Source: an uncultured Alphaproteobacteria bacterium
GTDB taxonomy: Bacteria > Pseudomonadota > Alphaproteobacteria > HIMB59 > GCA-002718135
Direction: 5' to 3'
DNA: 47,153 nucleotides
NCBI GenBank assembly: GCA_902612825.1
Contig: CACMET010000001.1
Location: 99,014-146,166, forward strand
This document shows positions 8,799 to 16,780 of this stretch, one piece after another. Each line of letters begins with the position of its first letter. The first letter of the stretch is position 1. Made by a program: the position numbers and the translations under genes. The notes beneath the pieces are model-generated. The model saw only the letters and a program-made list of their open reading frames with translations, searched no databases and was not told the DNA's origin.

Positions 8799-9777
8799 TA
8801 ATTTAATTTCAGTAAATAATGTTTCTGTAAATTTTGATTATCAAGAGAATTTTATTTCAAAAAAACAAAAAATACATGCTGTAAACAATATTAATATCAA
8901 AATTCAAAAAGGATCTTTTTTTGGTTTAGTAGGTGAGTCTGGTTCAGGAAAAACTACTCTTGGCAGGGCAATACTTGGAGCTAACAAAATTAGCTCAGGA
9001 AATGTTATTTTTCATGATGATGAAAGAGATTATGATCTAACAAATATGAACAAACAAGATTTAAAAGAATATAGAAAAAAAGCCCAACTAATCTTTCAAG
9101 ATCCTTATGCTGCTTTAAGCCCAAGAATGACAGTTAGAGATATTATAGCAGAACCTTTAGAAGTTATGAAAATAACAAATTCAAGACAAGAGACTGATGA
9201 AAGAGTAAGAGATATAGCAGCTAAATGTAGATTAAATATTGAACATCTTAGAAGGTTTCCTCATGCATTTTCTGGAGGACAAAGGCAAAGGATATCAATT
9301 GCAAGAGCCTTAGTAAGTAATCCAAAATTTATTGTAGCAGATGAAAGTGTTGCTGCTTTAGATGTATCAATACAAGCAGATATATTAAATCTTTTAAAAC
9401 AACTTCAAACTGAACTAAACCTTACTTACTTATTCATAAGTCATGATTTAAGTGTAGTAGCGCATGTATGTGATGTCGTTGCAGTTATGTATTTGGGTCA
9501 TATAGTTGAAATGGGACCCTCTAGACAATTATTTAAGAACCCTAAACATTCTTATACAAAAGCATTATTATCTTCTATTCCATCAATTGATCCAGAAAAA
9601 AGATCTCAAGCTATAGAGCTAAAAGGAGAAATTCCTAGCGCATTAAATCCACCTCCAGGTTGTGTGTTTAGAACTAGATGTCCTAATCCCGGAATAGATT
9701 GCAAAGGTGGAGAAATAAAAATGGGGCTTACTGAAGTTGAACCAGGTCATTGGGTCGATCAGTGTTGTGCTCTATAA
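8791..9777 (+). CDS. ABC transporter ATPase, DppF/OppF type
   Basis: Second nucleotide-binding subunit, 328 residues from the ATG at 8791. A longer frame opens at 8737, but it runs through the conserved end of the previous ATPase in another frame, so I reject that start. Walker A is GESGSGKTT, the signature is FSGGQRQR, Walker B is FIVADESVAALD, and the switch His is in ISHDLS. The first residue after the usual Walker B Glu is Ser rather than Pro (DES instead of DEP), a common DppF variant. The C-terminal domain carries GCVFRTRCP, a Cys in GIDCKGG, and HWVDQCC, the same Cys-rich pattern as its partner. Confidence 0.92.
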   Translation: MDNNLISVNNVSVNFDYQENFISKKQKIHAVNNINIKIQKGSFFGLVGESGSGKTTLGRAILGANKISSGNVIFHDDERDYDLTNMNKQDLKEYRKKAQLIFQDPYAALSPRMTVRDIIAEPLEVMKITNSRQETDERVRDIAAKCRLNIEHLRRFPHAFSGGQRQRISIARALVSNPKFIVADESVAALDVSIQADILNLLKQLQTELNLTYLFISHDLSVVAHVCDVVAVMYLGHIVEMGPSRQLFKNPKHSYTKALLSSIPSIDPEKRSQAIELKGEIPSALNPPPGCVFRTRCPNPGIDCKGGEIKMGLTEVEPGHWVDQCCAL

Positions 9778-9795
9778 GTAGTTTTAATAATCGGA

Positions 9796-10785
9796 ATGAA
9801 AAATATCGCATTTATTGGAACCTCACATATTCATACGCCAAATTTTATTGCTAAGGTAATTTCAAACAATCAAATTAATTGCATTGGTGTTTGGGACAAA
9901 GACAAGAACAGGTCAAAAAGTGATTCTGAAAAACTGCAATGTAAGAATTATGATAACTATATTGATTTATTGAAAGAACCTAATTTAGATGGTGTTATTG
10001 TATGTTCAGAAACTAATTTGCACTATCAATTAGTTAAAAAGATTACTGAGAATAAAAAACACTGTTTTATAGAAAAACCTTTGGGGATAGGAAAAAAAGA
10101 TTCTTTTGAAATGGCAAATCTTATTGAGTCTTCAAATATTATTTTTCAAACTGGATATTTCATGAGAAGCAATCCTGTTTACATAAAACTTAAAGAACTA
10201 ATTACTGCTAATTATTTTGGCGAAATTTCAAGAATTCGACTCGTTAATTGTCACGATGGTATTATGAGGGATATTTTCAAAAACTATCAGTGGATGACAG
10301 ATACCAAAGTTGCTGGAGTTGGAGCTTTTGGTGATTTAGGAACACATGTTTTAGATCTTCTATTGTGGTTTTTTTCTGATGTTGAGTCAGTAAGTGCAAC
10401 CTTTACAAAAGTATATAATCAATATCCAGGTTGTGAAGAGAGTGGAGAAGCATTAATAAAATTTAAAAGTGGGTTGATAGCTAGTATTGCTGCGGGATGG
10501 ATAGATGTAGCGCAGCCTTATACTATTTTTGTAAGTGGAACGAAAGCTCACGCAAGAACAACGAATGAGCAATTAATTATAAACGAATATAAGGAAGGTA
10601 AAAAAATAGAAAGAATAGAAGAAAATTTACCAGAAACATTGCCTCATGCATTTGATTTGTTTCTCAATTCATTAATTGATAACAATACTAAAAACCTAAT
10701 TACTCCTACAGAAGCAGCATTGAGAAGTGGTATAATGGAATCAATTTACCAATCAGAAAAAGAAAAAAAATGGATAAATATCTAA
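9796..10785 (+). CDS. Gfo/Idh/MocA-family oxidoreductase (A)
   Basis: A 329-residue NAD(P)-dependent protein. The N-terminal Rossmann fold starts IAFIGTSHIHTPNF. The family motif EKPLGIG is at about 95-101, with the Lys that contacts substrate and nicotinamide. A second domain carries GDLGTHVLDLLLW with the usual Asp/His pair. The family covers sugar dehydrogenases, inositol dehydrogenases, trans-dihydrodiol dehydrogenases and NAD-dependent glycosidases that use a redox-assisted mechanism (GH4-like chemistry, as in GH109 and GH188). It begins 18 bases after the ATPase gene, so it most likely acts on the transported compound. The exact substrate cannot be read from the sequence. Confidence 0.85.
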   Translation: MKNIAFIGTSHIHTPNFIAKVISNNQINCIGVWDKDKNRSKSDSEKLQCKNYDNYIDLLKEPNLDGVIVCSETNLHYQLVKKITENKKHCFIEKPLGIGKKDSFEMANLIESSNIIFQTGYFMRSNPVYIKLKELITANYFGEISRIRLVNCHDGIMRDIFKNYQWMTDTKVAGVGAFGDLGTHVLDLLLWFFSDVESVSATFTKVYNQYPGCEESGEALIKFKSGLIASIAAGWIDVAQPYTIFVSGTKAHARTTNEQLIINEYKEGKKIERIEENLPETLPHAFDLFLNSLIDNNTKNLITPTEAALRSGIMESIYQSEKEKKWINI

Positions 10786-10801
10786 ATTAAAAAATATAAA
10801 T

Positions 10802-11860
10802 ATGAGTAAAATAAAAGTTGGTATTATTGGCGTTGGGGGTATTGCGAAGTTACATGTACCTGGTTGGCGCATGTCAGAACATGCAGAATTAATAGCAGGT
10901 TCCGATATAAACAAATCAACTCTAGAAGATTGGGGTAATACTAATCAAATAAAAAAATTATATCTTGATCCCTTAGACATGATTAATGATCCAGATATAG
11001 ATGTGATAGATATTTGTGCACCTAATAACTATCATTGCGATTTAGCAATTAAAGCTATGCAAGCTGGCAAAGATGTTTTATGTGAAAAACCCTTAGCTCC
11101 AAATGCTTCACAAATAAAAAAAATGATTGAAGTAAGAGATCAAACGAAAAAAAAATTAATGTGTGCTCAACACTTTAGGTTCAGAAAAGATTCTCAATTA
11201 ATAAAAGATCAATCCAAATCAATTGGTTCGATATATCATGCACGCTCTTGGATGCTTAGAAGAAATTTTTTACCAGTCTCACTTGGTTTTTTAAAAAAAG
11301 AAAATTCAGGAGGAGGGCCTTGTATTGATATAGGGGTGCACGTATTAGATTTAACTCTTTGGTTTATGAACAATCCAGAACCACTTTCTGTGACGGGTGT
11401 GTCAAAAACAGAATTAGCAAAGCAACCAAATTCTTTTAGTTACAATGGAGAGTACGATAAGGAAGCAATGAACGTTGAGGATTTTGCAGCTGCGTTTGTT
11501 AGGTTTAAAAATGGTGCAACCTTGATGCTTGAAGTATCATGGATGCTTCATCATAAACTACCAGAAGATAAAATAGAAGATATGCAAGTATGGTTATACG
11601 GAAGAGAAGCTGGTTTACATTGGCCTAATTGTGAGATTATAAAAAATGATATCAATTCTCAAACTCACATAACTAAAAAAATTGAAGGAAATTCAAAAGA
11701 CACTATTGAACCTCATGCCAAAGAATGTATCGAGTTTGCAGAATTTGTTGCAAACGATCAACCAGTTACTATTCCGGCTGAACACTCTCTACAAGTAATG
11801 AAAATTTTAGATGGAATTTATAAAAGTCAAGAAGTAGGAAAAGAAATTATTTTAGAATAA
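10802..11860 (+). CDS. Gfo/Idh/MocA-family oxidoreductase (B)
   Basis: A 352-residue paralogue of the preceding gene. The Rossmann motif is VGIIGVGGIAKLH, the family Lys motif is CEKPLAPN (about 96-103), and the second domain has GGGPCIDIGVHVLDLTLW with conserved Asp and His. It differs enough from its neighbour that the two are probably not redundant: they may catalyse successive oxidation/reduction steps on one sugar, or one may be an NAD-dependent glycosidase. It is separated by 16 bases from gene A and 13 from the permease downstream, well inside the operon. Confidence 0.86.
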   Translation: MSKIKVGIIGVGGIAKLHVPGWRMSEHAELIAGSDINKSTLEDWGNTNQIKKLYLDPLDMINDPDIDVIDICAPNNYHCDLAIKAMQAGKDVLCEKPLAPNASQIKKMIEVRDQTKKKLMCAQHFRFRKDSQLIKDQSKSIGSIYHARSWMLRRNFLPVSLGFLKKENSGGGPCIDIGVHVLDLTLWFMNNPEPLSVTGVSKTELAKQPNSFSYNGEYDKEAMNVEDFAAAFVRFKNGATLMLEVSWMLHHKLPEDKIEDMQVWLYGREAGLHWPNCEIIKNDINSQTHITKKIEGNSKDTIEPHAKECIEFAEFVANDQPVTIPAEHSLQVMKILDGIYKSQEVGKEIILE

Positions 11861-11873
11861 TAGATTATGATTA

Positions 11874-12773
11874 ATGAAAAATAATTTATTTTTAGCTGTT
11901 ATATTATCACTTTCAGGTTTGTTTTTATTGGATTGTATGGGGATTGCGATAAAGTTTTTACGAAACGAATATCCAGCAGCTCAACTTTCTGTTTTTAGAA
12001 ATTTATTTGGAATGATCCCATGTGTTATTGCTTTATATTTTTCACATGATTGGCATCAAAATGGTAGACAAATAAAAATAACGAAATGGAAGTTAGGACT
12101 ATTTCGAGGGGTATTTGTAGCACTGGCTCAATTGTGTTTGTACACTTCTTATGCCTACCTTCCTTTTGCTTTAGTTGCTACCATGGAATACACAGGACCT
12201 ATGATGGTTACCCTTCTTGCTATTCCTATATTAGGTGAAAAATTTGGTTGGTATAAAATGAGTGCAGTAATTTCTGGTTTTGCAGGTATCGTTTTAATTA
12301 TGCAACCTTGGTCATCAGATTTTAATTATATGTTACTACTTCCTATACTTGCTGCTTTAGGGTATTCATTAGCAAGGGTAACTTCTTTAAGTTTTGAGTA
12401 TCATGTTCCTTCACCACTTATTAACTTATATGGTCAAACAGGGACAATCATAGTTGCATGTATGTTAGTAATGTTTTTTGGTATGTGGGAAAATTTTAAA
12501 AGTATAAATGATTTCTTAGTAGTTTGTGTTATGGGAATTGCAGGAGGATCTGGAACTTTATTATTAATCTACGGTGCTAGAAAAGCAGAACTTAGTAAAA
12601 TTATGCCATTTGATTACATTGAAATATTTTTTGCACTTATTTTAGGTTGGATATTTTTTGCAGAATGGCCAGTTGACCAACTCTTCCCAGGTGCTTTTTT
12701 CATAGTTTTAGGTGGATTAATCATTTATCTTCAACAAAGAAAAAATAATTTTCAAAGATTGAGAAAAATATAA
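11874..12773 (+). CDS. EamA/DMT-family permease
   Basis: An integral inner-membrane protein of 299 residues with about ten hydrophobic helices in two EamA halves (first ending near IVLIMQPW, second from LLPILAALGYSLARV). Members of this family usually move small organic metabolites and often act as exporters. Its place inside a catabolic operon suggests uptake or release of a pathway compound, for example a C2 or C3 organic acid; this is inference. The stop overlaps the next start (TAATG). Confidence 0.85.
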   Translation: MKNNLFLAVILSLSGLFLLDCMGIAIKFLRNEYPAAQLSVFRNLFGMIPCVIALYFSHDWHQNGRQIKITKWKLGLFRGVFVALAQLCLYTSYAYLPFALVATMEYTGPMMVTLLAIPILGEKFGWYKMSAVISGFAGIVLIMQPWSSDFNYMLLLPILAALGYSLARVTSLSFEYHVPSPLINLYGQTGTIIVACMLVMFFGMWENFKSINDFLVVCVMGIAGGSGTLLLIYGARKAELSKIMPFDYIEIFFALILGWIFFAEWPVDQLFPGAFFIVLGGLIIYLQQRKNNFQRLRKI

Positions 12774-13825
12774 TGGAATATAAAATTACCAAACTTCAAA
12801 ATGATAAAGGTTTAGATATTGATATAGTCAATATTATTAATTCAAATAATTACAGTTTTAGCTTTTGTACATATGGTGGCTATATAAGTGAAGTATGTAT
12901 TCCAACTTCCTCTAATGAATCTGAAACAGAGGACGTATTATTAGGTTATGGTAATTTAGATGATTGTCTAGAAGCTCATGGATATTTCAATTCAATTATT
13001 GGAAGAGTTTGTAATAGAATAGGGCAAAGTAAATTTAGTCTTAATGGGGAGGATTATAATTTATATCCTAATACAGCGCCAGATCATCTTCATGGTGGAA
13101 AGGAAGGTTTTAATAAAAAGATTTGGCAAATAGCAGATATTAATAAAAAAAGTGATAGCATAAAAGTAGAGCTCGCTTACTATTCTAATCATTTAGAAGA
13201 AAACTATCCTGGCAACTTAGATTGTAAAACTATTTACGAATTAAATAATAACAACGAAATGTTAATTTCTTTTCATGCTACTACAGATCAAGATACTATT
13301 GTTAATATAACTAATCATAATTATTGGAACTTTCATGGTCATAAAGATAATTACAAAAATATTACAGAACATGTTGTTAAAATATCATCTAATCAAATTT
13401 GTGAAACTGATGAAGGCTCAATACCTACAGGTAAGTTATTAGATGTAGTTAATACAAAATATGATCTAAATAATTCGTTTGAAATTAATAATATTTTTTT
13501 AGACAGTGGTGGGATTGATCACAATTATGTTCTTAAAAATCATTCAATTGATAAATCTATAGCTTCCATCTATAGTAAAATTACTGGCATGGGGGTAGAA
13601 TACTCAACTGATCAACCTGGAATACAATTTTATACTGGTAACATGATGAAGGAGTCATACAACGGAAAACATGATAGAAATTATGGTTTACAATATGGAA
13701 TGTGTTTAGAGACACAAATCTTCCCTGATGCTATTAATCAACCAAATTTTCCATCAACTATATTAAAAAAAGGTGAAAAATATACTTCAAATACTAAAAT
13801 AAAATTAAGAAATGATTTTAAATAA
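12773..13825 (+). CDS. Aldose 1-epimerase (mutarotase)
   Basis: GalM-type mutarotase, 350 residues, cytoplasmic. It interconverts alpha and beta anomers of a free hexose. Family motifs are present in order: GRVCNRI (77-83), DHLHGG with His107, NHNYWNFHG with the catalytic His182, GIDHNYVL, QPGIQFYTGNM, and CLETQIFPDAINQP near the C-terminus with the catalytic Glu. Catalytic residues appear intact. It is coupled by overlap to the EamA permease and lies 47 bases before comD. Sulfoquinovose operons of the yih type carry a mutarotase of this family, which is why I treat it as a possible sulfosugar mutarotase; glucose or galactose remain equally allowed by sequence alone. Confidence 0.9.
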   Translation: MEYKITKLQNDKGLDIDIVNIINSNNYSFSFCTYGGYISEVCIPTSSNESETEDVLLGYGNLDDCLEAHGYFNSIIGRVCNRIGQSKFSLNGEDYNLYPNTAPDHLHGGKEGFNKKIWQIADINKKSDSIKVELAYYSNHLEENYPGNLDCKTIYELNNNNEMLISFHATTDQDTIVNITNHNYWNFHGHKDNYKNITEHVVKISSNQICETDEGSIPTGKLLDVVNTKYDLNNSFEINNIFLDSGGIDHNYVLKNHSIDKSIASIYSKITGMGVEYSTDQPGIQFYTGNMMKESYNGKHDRNYGLQYGMCLETQIFPDAINQPNFPSTILKKGEKYTSNTKIKLRNDFK

Positions 13826-13872
13826 ATTAATTTATTGTTTAATCATTTTATATCTATAGACATCAAAAAAAA

Positions 13873-14373
13873 ATGAAAATCAGTAAAAAAATTATCGATA
13901 ATTTAAAAAAGGGTGGTGTAGATTTTTACTTAAGTGTTCCTTGCAAGTTATTAGCTAACATGATTGATATTCTTGAAAAAGATAATGATGTTTACTATTC
14001 GGCTGTACCACGTGAGGAAGAAGGTATGGGTATCTGTGCTGGAGCTTATTTAGGAAATAAATTCCCTTGTATAATGATGCAGAATACAGGAATAGGAAAT
14101 TCAGTGAATGCAATTGTTTCTTTATTGCAATTATATCAAATGCCTGTTGTTTTTCTAATTAGTTACAGAGGTACACCAGGTGAGCCAGTAGGAGCACAAG
14201 GTGGAATGGCTAAAATAACTGAAGATATTTTACAGACTTTAAGAATACCTATGTTGCATTGTTCTTCAGAAAATGATCTTGAGAAAATTTCAACATTTAG
14301 CAAACATGCTAAAGTTGTGGAGTCACCAGTTGCTATATTATGTGATTTCAATTTAATGAAAGATGATAAATGA
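13873..14373 (+). CDS. comD: Sulfopyruvate decarboxylase, alpha subunit
   Basis: A thiamine-diphosphate enzyme subunit of 166 residues, the same size as archaeal ComD (about 169). ComDE converts 3-sulfopyruvate to sulfoacetaldehyde and CO2. Characteristic segments are SVPCKLLANM (21-30), VPREEEGMGICAGAYLG (45-61, with the Glu that activates thiamine diphosphate), MMQNTGIGNSVNA, and SYRGTPGEPVGAQGG. These agree closely with what I recall of Methanocaldococcus ComD. The gene overlaps comE by 4 bases (ATGA), as expected for subunits of one enzyme. Phosphonopyruvate decarboxylase is homologous, but its two halves are usually fused. No clear Shine-Dalgarno site precedes the start. Confidence 0.88.
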   Translation: MKISKKIIDNLKKGGVDFYLSVPCKLLANMIDILEKDNDVYYSAVPREEEGMGICAGAYLGNKFPCIMMQNTGIGNSVNAIVSLLQLYQMPVVFLISYRGTPGEPVGAQGGMAKITEDILQTLRIPMLHCSSENDLEKISTFSKHAKVVESPVAILCDFNLMKDDK

Positions 14374-14939
14374 ACCGGTTTGACTTATTAAATAAAATAC
14401 AAAATATTCTTAAAGATAACTTAGTTATTTGTAATATAGGTCTTCCATCTCAAGAATTATATAAAATTAACGATCAACCAAACTTTTTTTATATGTTAGG
14501 CAGTATGGGTTTATCCTCTTCTATTGGTTTAGGCTTGTCATTATCTCAAAATAAAAATGTTGTTAGCATAGATGGTGATGGATCTGTTTTAATGAATATG
14601 AATACATTAGCAACAATTGGCAATAGAGCACCATCAAATTATACTTTATTAATAATTGATAATGGATCATATGGATCAACAGGAGATCAAAGGACTTTTA
14701 CTGATGAAAATACTTCTTTAAAAGATGTTGCAATAGGTGCTGGTTGTAAAAATGTAGTTGAATGTTCTGGAGATGAAACAGTAAATGAATTATCAAAAGC
14801 TATTAACGATCAAAATAACTCTTACGTAATTATCTCTAAAATTAATTCTGGGAACGTCAAAATTGATCCAATTCCTCTTAATCCTATAACGATCAGAGAT
14901 AGATTTAGAAAGTTTATGGGTATTGTAAAATACCTATAA
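14370..14939 (+). CDS. comE: Sulfopyruvate decarboxylase, beta subunit
   Basis: Thiamine-diphosphate-binding partner of ComD, 189 residues (archaeal ComE about 188). YMLGSMGLSSSIGLGL (41-56) and IDGDGSVLMNMNTLATIG (67-84) form the cofactor-binding core. The diphosphate motif GDG at 69-71 pairs with the Asp-Asn at 97-98 in IIDNGSYGSTGDQ. The segment NIGLPSQELY near the N-terminus is also typical of ComE. Xsc, which would consume the sulfoacetaldehyde product, is not in the window. In methanogens ComDE serves coenzyme M synthesis; in aerobic marine bacteria it usually serves sulfolactate or dihydroxypropanesulfonate breakdown, and the operon context favours the latter. Confidence 0.9.
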   Translation: MNRFDLLNKIQNILKDNLVICNIGLPSQELYKINDQPNFFYMLGSMGLSSSIGLGLSLSQNKNVVSIDGDGSVLMNMNTLATIGNRAPSNYTLLIIDNGSYGSTGDQRTFTDENTSLKDVAIGAGCKNVVECSGDETVNELSKAINDQNNSYVIISKINSGNVKIDPIPLNPITIRDRFRKFMGIVKYL

Positions 14940-14949
14940 ATAAATACTT

Positions 14950-15858
14950 ATGATCATTTGTGTAGGATCAATATTTTTAGATAATATAAGTAGGATAAAT
15001 CAGTTTCCAAAAAAACCAATTAAAGTTTTATCTAAAGGTATTGATAAAAGGTTAGGCGGTTCAGCAGCAGTATCAGCATTTACTGCTAAAAAATTGGGTT
15101 GTGATACCAAATTTATTGGAAAATTTGGTGATGATGATGCTTCTGTTTTCTTAAAAAATGAATTTAAAAAATTTAAAATTAATATCAATAAATCTATTTC
15201 AATAAAAAAATGTCAATCCTCACAAAGTTTTGTAATTGAAGATATTAATGGTGAAAGATTGCTAGCTGCTTATAATGATCCAAAGTTACTTAATTATAAG
15301 AAAATACCAAATTTAGATTTTAGAAAAAAAGATATTTATGCAGTAGATATGAGGTGGATTAGAATAGCTACTGAAATTGCCAAAAAGACTAAAAAAAATA
15401 ATATTAAATGTGTTGCCGACCTAGATAATTTTAAAAAAACATCAAATATATCAAAAATCGTTAAAAATGCTTCCCATCCTATATTTTCTGAAGAGGGTTT
15501 AAAAATATATAAACCAAATACAAATATGAAGATTGCCCTTTTTGAAATATTTAATGAAACACAAAAATTTGTAGCGGTTACATTAGGTTCCCAAGGCGTT
15601 CTTTGGGTAGATAACAATTCATTGTATCACTGTAAAATTCCAAAAGTTAAAACAGTTGAAACAAATTGTGCAGGAGATGTATTTCATGGAGCTTTCGCAT
15701 CTGCCTTATCTCTAAATAAATCAAATATAGAAAGTATTATTTTTGCATCTGCTGCTGCAACTTTAAAATGTATGCAAAGTGGAGGTATATATTCAATACC
15801 TACAATTAGTTTGGTTAATAAATTTTCAAAAAAAATAAAAATTAGTAAAATTAAATGA
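14950..15858 (+). CDS. PfkB-family sugar kinase, YihV (sulfofructose kinase)-like
   Basis: A 302-residue ribokinase-fold kinase. Segments that track E. coli YihV as I recall it: GGSAA near 36-40, IGKFGDDD (56-63), SSQSFVIED..GER (90-103), VDMRW (132-136), IFSEEGL (178-184), VTLGSQGVLW, and AGDVFHGAFASAL (241-253), ending LKCMQSGG..SIP. The catalytic base is Asp243. The anion-hole motif is CAGD instead of the usual GAGD (Cys240). Arg135 and Lys25 align with YihV residues I remember as contacting the sulfonate (Arg138, Lys27), but the position of YihV Asn109 is Ala107. It could phosphorylate sulfofructose or another ketose; 2-keto-3-deoxygluconate kinase is the main alternative. It overlaps the dehydrogenase gene by 4 bases (ATGA). 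Confidence 0.75.
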   Translation: MIICVGSIFLDNISRINQFPKKPIKVLSKGIDKRLGGSAAVSAFTAKKLGCDTKFIGKFGDDDASVFLKNEFKKFKININKSISIKKCQSSQSFVIEDINGERLLAAYNDPKLLNYKKIPNLDFRKKDIYAVDMRWIRIATEIAKKTKKNNIKCVADLDNFKKTSNISKIVKNASHPIFSEEGLKIYKPNTNMKIALFEIFNETQKFVAVTLGSQGVLWVDNNSLYHCKIPKVKTVETNCAGDVFHGAFASALSLNKSNIESIIFASAAATLKCMQSGGIYSIPTISLVNKFSKKIKISKIK

Positions 15859-16778
15859 TAAATATTTTAATTACTGAATTTATAGATCCGGAAGCATTAA
15901 AAATCTTAAGTAAAGATTTTAATGTGATCTACAAAAAAGATATTTGGGAAAATTCTGATTATTTAAAAAAAGAAATTAATAAATTTGAAGGAATAATTGT
16001 AAGAAATAAAACAAATTTAAATCAATCTATTTTAGAGAAAGCAGAAAATTTAAAGTATATTGGTAGACTGGGTGTAGGTCTAGATAATATTGACACTGAA
16101 TACTGTAAAAAAAATAATATATTTGTTCAACCAGCGACTGGGATGAATGCTGACTCTGTAGCAGAATATGTAATAAGTTCTTCACTTAGCCTATTAAAGA
16201 AAACAAAGCTAATAAATGCAAAAACACAAAGTGGACAATGGCCTAGAACGTCAATTACTACGAACGAGTTAAAGGGAAAAATTTTAGGTCTAATAGGATT
16301 TGGTGATATTGCAAAAAAAGTTTTAAAACTTATAAAAGCTTTTGAAGTTACGACTATTGCATTTGACCCTTTTATAACTTCTCAAGAAATGGAAGAACAT
16401 AATGTTAAAAAAGTAACTTTTGAAAATATTCTTTTTTTAGCTGATATAATTTCTATACATGTACCATTAAATAATGAAACGAAATATTTATTTGATAAAA
16501 AAACATTTCAAAAAATGAATAATAAACCAATTATTATTAATTCTTCTAGAGGAGGAATTATAAATGAAACAGACATACTTGAAGCGTATAAGAACAATTA
16601 TATTTCAGGATTTGCGTTAGATGTTTATGAACATGAACCAGTAAACAAAATATTTTTAAAAAATATTACAAACGATATGAATTGTATTCTATCACCACAT
16701 ATTGCAGGAGTTACAGAAGAATCTAATACAAGAGTAAGTGAGTTTATTATGAATAAAACAAACGAATTTTTTTTCTAA
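15855..16778 (+). CDS. D-isomer-type 2-hydroxyacid dehydrogenase, candidate sulfolactate dehydrogenase
   Basis: NAD(P)-dependent 2-hydroxyacid dehydrogenase of 307 residues with an intact active site: nucleotide motif GLIGFGDIA (145-153), catalytic Arg232 in NSSRGG, Glu261 in YEHEP, His282 in SPHIAG. The N-terminal IIVRNKTNLN and IGRLGVGLDNID resemble the (S)-sulfolactate dehydrogenase branch (SlcC) as I recall it, though phosphoglycerate- and glyoxylate-type enzymes share parts of this pattern. Downstream of comDE the simplest role is 3-sulfolactate to 3-sulfopyruvate, feeding the decarboxylase. It is the last gene of the rightward run and converges on the next gene with 2 bases between stops. 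Its exact substrate is unproven. Confidence 0.72.
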   Translation: MINILITEFIDPEALKILSKDFNVIYKKDIWENSDYLKKEINKFEGIIVRNKTNLNQSILEKAENLKYIGRLGVGLDNIDTEYCKKNNIFVQPATGMNADSVAEYVISSSLSLLKKTKLINAKTQSGQWPRTSITTNELKGKILGLIGFGDIAKKVLKLIKAFEVTTIAFDPFITSQEMEEHNVKKVTFENILFLADIISIHVPLNNETKYLFDKKTFQKMNNKPIIINSSRGGIINETDILEAYKNNYISGFALDVYEHEPVNKIFLKNITNDMNCILSPHIAGVTEESNTRVSEFIMNKTNEFFF

Positions 16779-16780
16779 TT

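Noticed and set aside
13873-14939. Phosphonopyruvate decarboxylase
   Set aside because: It is homologous, but normally a single fused chain. The two-subunit form, subunit lengths and motif details match ComD and ComE, and no PEP mutase gene is nearby. It remains the second choice.
14950-15858. 2-keto-3-deoxygluconate kinase for the uronate pathway
   Set aside because: It would complete the UxaC-UxuB-UxuA route, but it is coupled to a dehydrogenase after comDE and its motif chain fits YihV better. Kept as the main alternative, not the call.
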